A stretch of DNA of 64,000 nucleotides, taken from Diospyros lotus (Eukaryota > Streptophyta > Magnoliopsida > Ericales > Ebenaceae). The translations under genes and the position numbers were made by a program. The notes beneath the pieces were generated by a model. It was not told the DNA's origin and ran no database searches. It saw only the letters and a program-made list of their open reading frames with translations. Shown piece after piece: positions 60,711 to 64,000 of this stretch; the first letter of the stretch is position 1; each line of letters opens with the position of its first letter. Location of the stretch: contig NC_068342.1 of the NCBI RefSeq assembly GCF_014633365.1, positions 3,582,622 through 3,646,621 on the forward strand, read 5' to 3'.

Positions 60711-60995
60711 CCGTTCCCCATCTCTTCTCTTCTTCTTCTTCTCCTTCTTCTTCTATATGTAATCCATTTTGTCCATTAATCTTCCTTTCTCCTTATTCCA
60801 GCCTCTTCGTTGTTCATTACTACTCTGTTATTCTATTCCTTTTATGGGTTTTGGTTAGATTTGGTAGGACGCTGCTCTGTTTCCGTCAAAACCCAGAAAT
60901 ATTGGTATTGGTGCGAGTTAGAATGATCCAAGATATAAAATTCATATAATCCATCATATCTAATATAAATTATGTGATGATGATAAGTATTGCTT

Positions 60996-61403
60996 TTATA
61001 AATTTGTTGAAAGGGCCCGCGGCCTCGCCGGGGAGCACTGCTGGAACTCGTTGGGGAAATTGAGAATCGCTTGGCGGCCTCTCATTGCGTAGGCGGCTCT
61101 GTCATACGCCCGCGCCGCCTCTTCCGGCGTCCCCAGCCACAGCCACAGCCTCGCGCCGTTTCTAGCCGGGTCGCGTATCTCCGCCGCGTACTTCCCCCAC
61201 GGCAGCCGCCGAAAGCCGCGGTACTTGACGGCGGCGTCTACTCTCTTCGCCCCTGCCGATGATGGTGATGATGGAGGCGTCGGCGGCGGCTGCAACGGCG
61301 GCGAACGGCGAACAGAAGGAGAGGAGAAGCCGCAGGCCAGAAGGCAAATACAGAGAAAGAGAGAAAAGGAGGAGTTCACATTGCACAATCTCCTATTTGC
61401 CAT
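60996..61403 (-). pseudogene. ERF AP2-domain fragment
   Basis: An open frame of 135 aa contains an AP2/ERF DNA-binding domain at about 61226-61044: [20 protein letters not shown], then [20 protein letters not shown] and [15 protein letters not shown]. Compared with group IX ERFs, an Arg of the RRRPWGK stretch is Leu, and the WLGTFETAEEAA segment is garbled to [11 protein letters not shown]. The C-terminal activation motif is absent and the frame ends [12 protein letters not shown] at the centre of the element. It complements the plus-strand fragment at 60484-60710. An open frame remains, so residual expression cannot be excluded. Confidence 0.78.
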
Positions 61404-62326
61404 ATCAGTGGCACCTCATAAATTTCGGGTAAACTTATTGAAAAAATTTAAATATGAATACATTATAAAAAATTTCAAAAGAACTAAACTTCAATGACTA
61501 AAATAAAAAAAAAGTACTAAAATTTTGTAATATTTGATATGATTTAGAGTTTAGAGTTTAAAATTTAAAATTTATCCGTCAAAGTTAGCATAGAGTGTCA
61601 CATGCATAAGTTGACAAAATTAAAAATATATATATAAATGTTTTGATTATATATCATTCACTTAAGTCTCATTTGGCTTATGGTTGATCTTCTAGTTGCA
61701 CTTAGTCTGAACTGTGAAGACACGTGGTGCTTCTTTTAACATCTAAGACATTATGCATAAGATTTTGGAGGATGGACTTAACATGTGTTGCAACCAAGTG
61801 AAGCTTAATTGAATTGAAAATGAAAATCGAATAATGATCGATCAGAAGGAATGCTTTCAGAAACCTGTGCAAGAATTATAGGATACAAAATATCTGCATC
61901 AAAAAAATGGTCTGCAACAGAAGATCAAGAACTAGGAATGGTTGAATAGCTGTGATTCAGAGTTTTCTGGTTAAAGTTCATATTAATAGCACTTCCTGAA
62001 GGTACCGGACACTGTCTGTCAAATTATTAGATAACTAATACTATGCTGCAAAAAACAATCCCATTCTCAAGGCCAGGCCTGTGATTTGTGTGAACAAATC
62101 TCTAAGATGTAAAAACTAGATTTGCATTCAAACCATCTATCACCAAGTTAACTGGTAGGGTGCAAATCAGTCCCAAATTCCCCTTTTTACTTCCCAAATT
62201 GATGGGGGCCGCTGGTGACTCCCATGTCGCAGCTGTGGCAGAAGAAGAGGAACTTGGATCTGAGTTTTCCTTGAGAAGCAGGGGACTTGATGTCTGCCCA
62301 TCTTCTAAGCCTTTCACGTTGTCCAT

Positions 62327-64000
62327 GTCTTCTGGGTATGTATCTCAGTATCTGTACTGTACTGTACTGTACTGTGGATTGTTTGTATGGTGTGTTAGGG
62401 AAGTAGAGAAAAAATTGGAGTTTGAAAGCAGAGGAAGGATGCAACAAGCAAGAAAAACAAAAAAACAGAAAGAAAGAACGTTGAGCAAAGATCTGATAAG
62501 ATCTGTGGACTCTGACGCCATAGACATATTTTTTAATTGATACAGACAAATATATGCAAGAGATGGGATTCTCTTGTTATTTGTCCTTCTACAGCTCTAC
62601 TCTGTGGGTGTGGGGGCGTTTGAACGTATGATGGCTCTATGCCATCGCTTCATCTTGATAAAGATAATACGGCTCATTACTATATTATTATTATTATTTT
62701 AAAAAATCTAAATAATATTAATATAATTTCACAATAATTAGACTCCCCATAATTAATAACTAAAGTAATAATAATATTATAGTAAATCAATGTTTTAAAA
62801 GGTCAAATACCTTTAATTTTAAATAAAAATATATATTTTTTAAATAATTGTACGAGTTATATATATTATTTTCTAACAATTCAAGCACTATATTTCATAT
62901 TTACTATTTTAGATTCAACTAGAAAGATGAAATATTGTGGAACCCTTATTAATCCATTATGAATTATGATACATCACAACTTAAAAGAGGATGTAAAAGA
63001 TTTAGTTTATAAAATGTATAGTTTGTTTGTTTGTTGGCAATGCTATTTATACACTATATTTTGATTTTGATATTATGTTTGATATTTATAAGTACTTTTT
63101 AAAATAATTTTTAAAAGGAGTTGATGGTTTACCAAGAAGTGTTGCTAATTCTTTGAAAAAATATTTATAATTATGTTATTATCAAAATACTTTGTACAAA
63201 TAGTATTATTGTTTTTCTAATCAAAATTATAATGTGTTTATTTATTTAACATGTGCATCCCCTCTTAGCTTGTTCAAAATCATTAGTTTGTTTTTTGAAA
63301 TATGTTCTATTAAATGTGTAAATATTAGATTTAGTGTTAAAATTTACTTATTCTTGAAATAATTATTATAAAACTAACTCTACACCTTTAATTTTATATA
63401 TTTATACTTGTTATAACATAATCTCAAGGGAACACGCATACGAGAGGAAGAAATCCTCTTGGACGATATGATTTTTTAGGAAAATACCACTTTCTTAGTT
63501 AGCACTTTTTCATATAATAAATCTCATGCAAATAAAATCGATCGAGTCACTCACGTGGGAGAACATCACGAGAGACCTTCTACCAAACAACTATGCCCTA
63601 TCATTGCTATGCACGATGACAGTCTACCTGTAAGGCATTCTATCTTCTAGAGGACTACTCCTCCAAAGGATTTCACAAATCTGATTCTATGTTTAGATCG
63701 GGATAACAACTTGTACCCTATTTGCATGCATGTCACATGCCCCTTTCATTGACATCGAGGGAGCATAAATACCACCCATTCCAACCAGACATTTTAGATA
63801 ACTCTTTTTTAGAATCTTATAAACGTGTAATTAACTTATTTATCCTTTAAAAGAAATATCCTATGCTTTTTTTAGATGACTTGACCAGTTTTTTCATATA
63901 TTTCAATGCCATATATCATACTATTATAATGATTAAGAATTTTCTATCAAGCTTCTTTTTTTTTTCCAATCTCTTTTACTAGAACTTTTATTTTATTTTT
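62327..64000. repeat. Duplicated upstream block, copy 2
   Basis: This block is collinear with 50179-52680 and continues to the window edge, with two internal gaps relative to that copy. It includes the same leader start GGGTATGTATCTCAGTATCTG and a small (TACTG)n expansion at about 62356-62377. It stands upstream of pseudogene copy 3. No coding gene is seen. Confidence 0.85.

Larger units (their letters stand above)
60314..61578. mobile_element. MULE-like element with captured ERF gene halves
   Basis: Comparison with intron 4 of copy 2 shows a 1265-bp insertion between two copies of TCAAAGTTAG (60304-60313 and 61579-61588). A 9-10-bp target duplication is typical of Mutator-like elements. The outer 250-300 bp on each side form imperfect inverted arms; both contain TTTTTTATAATG and, further in, CTCTGTATTTGCCTTCT. 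Between the arms are an ERF C-terminal segment on the plus strand and an AP2 domain on the minus strand. No transposase is present. It therefore resembles a Pack-MULE, although the arms themselves include ERF-derived sequence, which is unusual. Confidence 0.68.
59224..62326 (-). pseudogene. ERD6-like transporter, copy 3, chimeric pseudogene
   Basis: Recognisable pieces on the minus strand: exon 1 (62326 to about 62225, [18 protein letters not shown], closest to copy 1), intron-2-like sequence closest to copy 2 (about 61980-62160), exon 4 (61911-61865, 13 bases short), exon 13 (59942-59880), exon 14 (59807-59747, one extra base), exon 15 (59631-59578, both splice sites lost), exon 16 (59410-59354, one codon fewer, W of PWVIMSE kept) and the first 20 bases of exon 17 (about 59243-59224). 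Exons 2, 3, 5-12 and 18 are missing. A MULE-like element sits in intron 4. The N-terminal part like copy 1 and body like copy 2 suggest unequal crossing over. It cannot make a transporter. Confidence 0.88.

Overview
This is a nuclear segment of a plant genome, most likely a eudicot. The evidence is spliced genes with GT-AG introns, chloroplast and thylakoid-lumen targeted proteins, an ERD6-like sugar-transporter array, and a heavy load of plant-type retrotransposons (Ty3, Ty1/copia, RTE LINE, Au-like SINE) and DNA transposons (hAT, a MULE-like element). No prokaryotic, organellar or viral genome features are seen. All exon models were read by eye from the sequence and from family knowledge; no alignment was run.

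Layout. 1-9.5 kb is nested transposon territory. A Ty3-type LTR on the minus strand (about 1430-1802 and 4085-5656) is split by a complete solo LTR of the same family in the opposite orientation (1803-4084, TSD ACTCA). The outer LTR abuts the 3' end of a Ty1/copia element (5657-6225). That copia LTR is itself split by an intact hAT transposon (6226-9439, TSD GTGTGATA) with an open 674-aa transposase.

10.1-35 kb holds two thylakoid-protein genes transcribed divergently from a 1.6-kb spacer. The TLP18.3 (TPM domain) gene is on the minus strand (10165-16163, 3 exons); its second intron carries a copia-type LTR remnant and a 5'-truncated RTE LINE with a 19-bp TSD. The PPD2 (PsbP-domain) gene is on the plus strand (17785-34367, 7 exons). 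Its last intron is 10.7 kb because of a palindromic pair of internally deleted Ty3 elements (23738-33673), one LTR of which carries a further solo LTR.

35.7-41.6 kb is an AT74/AT74H-type phosphoglycerate-mutase-like gene (minus strand, 2 exons, a 5-kb intron with RTE and possible hAT debris). 44.9-62.3 kb is a tandem array of ERD6-like sugar transporters, all on the minus strand. Copy 1 has 18 exons and encodes 474 aa. Copy 2 has 18 exons and encodes 479 aa, with the same internal exon lengths but several sugar-binding residues replaced. Copy 3 is a chimeric pseudogene. A MULE-like element inside copy 3 carries two rearranged halves of an ERF-family transcription-factor gene in inverted orientation. 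The sequence upstream of copy 1 is duplicated upstream of copy 3 (50.2-52.7 versus 62.3-64.0 kb), which marks the duplication unit.

How the genes relate. TLP18.3 and PPD2 both act in or at the thylakoid lumen, TLP18.3 in photosystem II repair. The PGM-like gene next to ERD6-like transporters resembles an arrangement I recall from Arabidopsis, so it may be ancient microsynteny. The points most worth checking are the substituted substrate site of transporter copy 2, the inverted ERF-carrying element, the inverted-LTR Ty3 composite with near-matching flanks, and the possibly still mobile hAT element.
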